A stretch of DNA of 7,049 nt, from assembly GCA_015233515.1 (NCBI GenBank), contig JADFXS010000144.1, positions 1-7,049 on the forward strand, read 5' to 3'. A model generated the notes under the pieces. That model was not told the DNA's origin. It made no database searches and saw only the letters and a program-made list of their open reading frames with translations. Shown piece after piece: positions 5,774 to 7,049 of this stretch; position 1 is the first letter of the stretch; every line of letters begins with the position of its first letter. Source of the stretch: Deltaproteobacteria bacterium (GTDB lineage Bacteria; Desulfobacterota; Desulfarculia; Adiutricales; JAGVGV01). The translations under genes were made by a program, and so were the position numbers.

Positions 5774-5894
5774 AGTACAATAATTACTGGGTTGAACGGC
5801 CGGTCGGGGGTTGGTAAACCGCCGGAGCCGAACCCTGGGCGGAAGAGCGGTCGGATTATTGGTTCCAATCAAGCTCACGCCGCCCGAATTACTC

Positions 5895-5900
5895 GAGGGG
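5895..5900 (+). promoter_or_regulatory. Ribosome binding site that decides the FHA start
   Basis: GAGGGG lies 6 nt before ATG 5907. The frame is open upstream to a TTG at 5811, but that stretch (VNRRSRTLGGRAVG...) is unlike an FHA N-terminus and would put the domain unusually far in. Confidence 0.8.
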
Positions 5901-5906
5901 CAAAGC

Positions 5907-6596
5907 ATGGCCAGATTGATATTGTCTCTTAAAGGCAGAGAACTGGATAAATTTGTATTAGGGCAGGGCGATGTAGTCTTGGGACGTTCTCCGGATTGCG
6001 ATATCCGGATCGATAATCCCGCCATCTCCCGAAAACACGCCGTTATCGAAAATGTGGGCCATGGTTATGTCTTGACCGATCAAGGCAGCTCCAATGGGAC
6101 TTTTTTAAATGGAGAACCGGTCAAAGCACCAACACCCTTGAAACCCGGCGATGTTATCGGCCTGGCTAAATTTGAGCTGCTCTTTCAGGATACCCCCCGG
6201 GCCGATATGGAAAAATTAGTAGGCAGCATGGATATGGAAGCCACCGTCATGGTGGATTCGGATGCCATGGCCAAAGCCTTCCAATCGGTGCAAGCCGGCA
6301 CGCCGACGGTTTCCGGGCCCCGTAAGCTGGTTGTTCTCAAAGGGGAGGCCAACGTCAAGGAACTGGTTATCGAAAGGGATGTGATCACCATTGGCAAGGA
6401 CGACAAATGCGACTTGGTGGTCAAGGGTTTCTTCCTGGATAAAATCGAAGCCACATTGACCCAAAAGCAGGGGAAATTTTTTCTTTACCCCATGGGCGGC
6501 GGCGTCAAGATCAATGAGGAGAAAGTGGATCACGAGGTGGCTCTCAAGGTCGGCGACACTTTCAGTGGCGGTAAAACTATCGTGGCTTTTACCTGA
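5907..6596 (+). CDS. FHA-domain protein with a second, degenerate FHA domain
   Basis: 229 residues, soluble, with no signal peptide or membrane segment. Residues 1-93 form a canonical forkhead-associated domain, which binds phosphothreonine peptides. It shows LGRSPDCDIRI (25-35), the SRKHA core (41-45, with Ser41, Arg42 and His44) and GSSNGTFLNG (60-69, with Asn63). A linker at about 94-139 carries EATVMVD around Thr113, a candidate phosphorylation site that could bind its own FHA domain as in GarA/OdhI-type proteins; that part is analogy. Residues 139-229 repeat the FHA strand pattern (IGKDDKCDLVV, INEEKVDHE..LKVGD), but the binding residues are gone: GR became GK and the S-R-x-H core became DKIEA. 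The second domain is therefore probably structural or binds something else. The PP2C phosphatase gene follows on the same strand, so this is probably an adaptor in a Ser/Thr phosphorylation pathway. Family sure, partner unknown. Confidence 0.92.
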   Translation: MARLILSLKGRELDKFVLGQGDVVLGRSPDCDIRIDNPAISRKHAVIENVGHGYVLTDQGSSNGTFLNGEPVKAPTPLKPGDVIGLAKFELLFQDTPRADMEKLVGSMDMEATVMVDSDAMAKAFQSVQAGTPTVSGPRKLVVLKGEANVKELVIERDVITIGKDDKCDLVVKGFFLDKIEATLTQKQGKFFLYPMGGGVKINEEKVDHEVALKVGDTFSGGKTIVAFT

Positions 6597-6679
6597 TGGC
6601 CGAGGGTGCTATGAGAATGACCGGCCTTTCATCTTTTGAGTCTTTCCGCCGTTCGGCCCGCACTAGGTTTAGGACATGA
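6596..6679 (+). CDS. Possible 27-codon coupling ORF between FHA and PP2C genes
   Basis: An ATG at 6596 overlaps the FHA stop codon as TGATG. The frame stays open for 27 codons and stops at TGA 6677-6679, which overlaps the phosphatase ATG as ATGA. An internal in-frame ATG at 6611 has GAGGG (6602-6606) 4 nt upstream. The peptide is basic at its end (RRSARTRFRT) and resembles nothing I know. Since the phosphatase itself has only a poor Shine-Dalgarno (TAGGAC touching the ATG), terminating ribosomes from this frame could help start it. It may equally be a chance open frame in a 79-nt gap. Confidence 0.25.
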   Translation: MAEGAMRMTGLSSFESFRRSARTRFRT

Positions 6680-7049
6680 CAATTCAATACGCCGTCAAGT
6701 CAGATCCCGGTAGGAAGAGAGGAAATAACGAGGATAATTTTCTGACCTTGCCGGAACAAGGTCTGTTTCTGGTCGCCGATGGCATGGGTGGACACAACGC
6801 CGGCGAGGTGGCCAGCGCCATGGCCGTGGACACGGTAACCAAGGAAGCCGCCAAACTACCGGCGCTTTATGCCAAGGCCTCTTGGTGGCGCCGACTTTTC
6901 TCTCGCGCCAAACCTCCGTTCAATCCAGTGGAGTGGCTGCATAGTACCATCACAATCGCTAATGATCGCATCTGGAGCGCCGCTCAGTCCTCATCGGGAA
7001 AAAAAGGCATGGGCACCACGGTAGCCATGATCCTGAAGAGGGAACAGGC
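6676..7049 (+). CDS. PP2C-type Ser/Thr protein phosphatase, C-terminus cut by window edge
   Basis: The first 124 residues of a PPM/PP2C metal-dependent phosphatase (PrpC/Stp type). Such enzymes remove phosphate from Ser and Thr of proteins, using a two-metal centre. Visible motifs in order: SDPGRKRGNNEDNF (9-22), VADGMGGHNAGEVAS (33-47, holding metal ligand Asp35-Gly36) and GMGTT (111-115). The remaining ligand motifs (DSR.Y, the later DG and DN) lie beyond the window. The ATG at 6676 is the only possible start: two in-frame TAG codons lie within the preceding 12 nt. The stretch KASWWRRLFSRAKPPFNPVEW (67-87) is a basic, aromatic insertion between the first helix and the next conserved block; its role is unknown. 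Bacterial enzymes of this class usually work against a PknB-like kinase, which is not in view. Cotranscription with the FHA gene is likely. Confidence 0.94.
   Translation, partial: MTIQYAVKSDPGRKRGNNEDNFLTLPEQGLFLVADGMGGHNAGEVASAMAVDTVTKEAAKLPALYAKASWWRRLFSRAKPPFNPVEWLHSTITIANDRIWSAAQSSSGKKGMGTTVAMILKREQ

Noticed and set aside
5584..5868. 94-codon minus-strand frame in the divergent intergenic region
   Set aside because: It has no Shine-Dalgarno and no recognisable motif, and it crosses the well-supported FHA promoter.
5811..5906. 32-residue N-terminal extension of the FHA protein from a TTG
   Set aside because: GAGGGG is correctly spaced from ATG 5907, where the FHA strand pattern begins. 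The extension is Arg-rich and lies in the GC-rich leader.
5775..5906. FHA 5' leader considered as a riboswitch
   Set aside because: I found no core of a known class, including the cyclic di-GMP (GEMM) type.

Overview
The window looks like a piece of a mid-GC Gram-negative chromosome, most likely from the Desulfobacterota (former Deltaproteobacteria). That placement is an inference. It rests on the style of the two outer-membrane barrel proteins, the PTPS-related multi-pass membrane protein, and an FHA gene followed by a PP2C phosphatase gene. No rRNA, tRNA, CRISPR array or intact insertion sequence was seen.

Left part (1-5263), all on the minus strand. Two near-identical 552-residue outer-membrane porin-like genes (1259-2917 and 3605-5263) lie in tandem, about 91% identical in protein by eye and without any indel. 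Each ends in a rho-independent terminator of the same design and has a related leader of roughly 130 nt. Downstream of the first porin terminator, and almost touching it, starts a large polytopic membrane protein of the '6-pyruvoyl-tetrahydropterin synthase related' (GT-C-like) type, which runs off the left edge. Downstream of the second porin terminator, at the equivalent position, there is only a decayed stub of the first ~13 codons of that membrane-protein gene. The locus therefore reads as a tandem duplication of a unit 'porin leader - porin - terminator - start of the membrane-protein gene', followed by loss of the second membrane-protein copy. About 450 nt of AT-rich, apparently noncoding DNA (3051-3507) separates the two units.

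Middle (5264-5906). A 640-nt divergent intergenic region carries the leader of porin copy 2 on the minus strand and a good vegetative-type promoter with an extended -10 (5745-5773) for the plus-strand genes. It also holds several short inverted repeats and one copy of a 10-mer, AAATGTTACG, that occurs twice more around the first porin leader.

Right part (5907-7049), plus strand. A 229-residue FHA protein (a canonical phosphothreonine-binding FHA domain followed by a degenerate one) precedes a PP2C-type Ser/Thr phosphatase cut by the right edge. Between them lies a 27-codon open frame that overlaps the FHA stop (TGATG) and the phosphatase start (ATGA). The pair is a phospho-signalling module, and a Ser/Thr kinase would be expected nearby outside the window. 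Nothing in the sequence ties this module functionally to the porins apart from the shared intergenic region.
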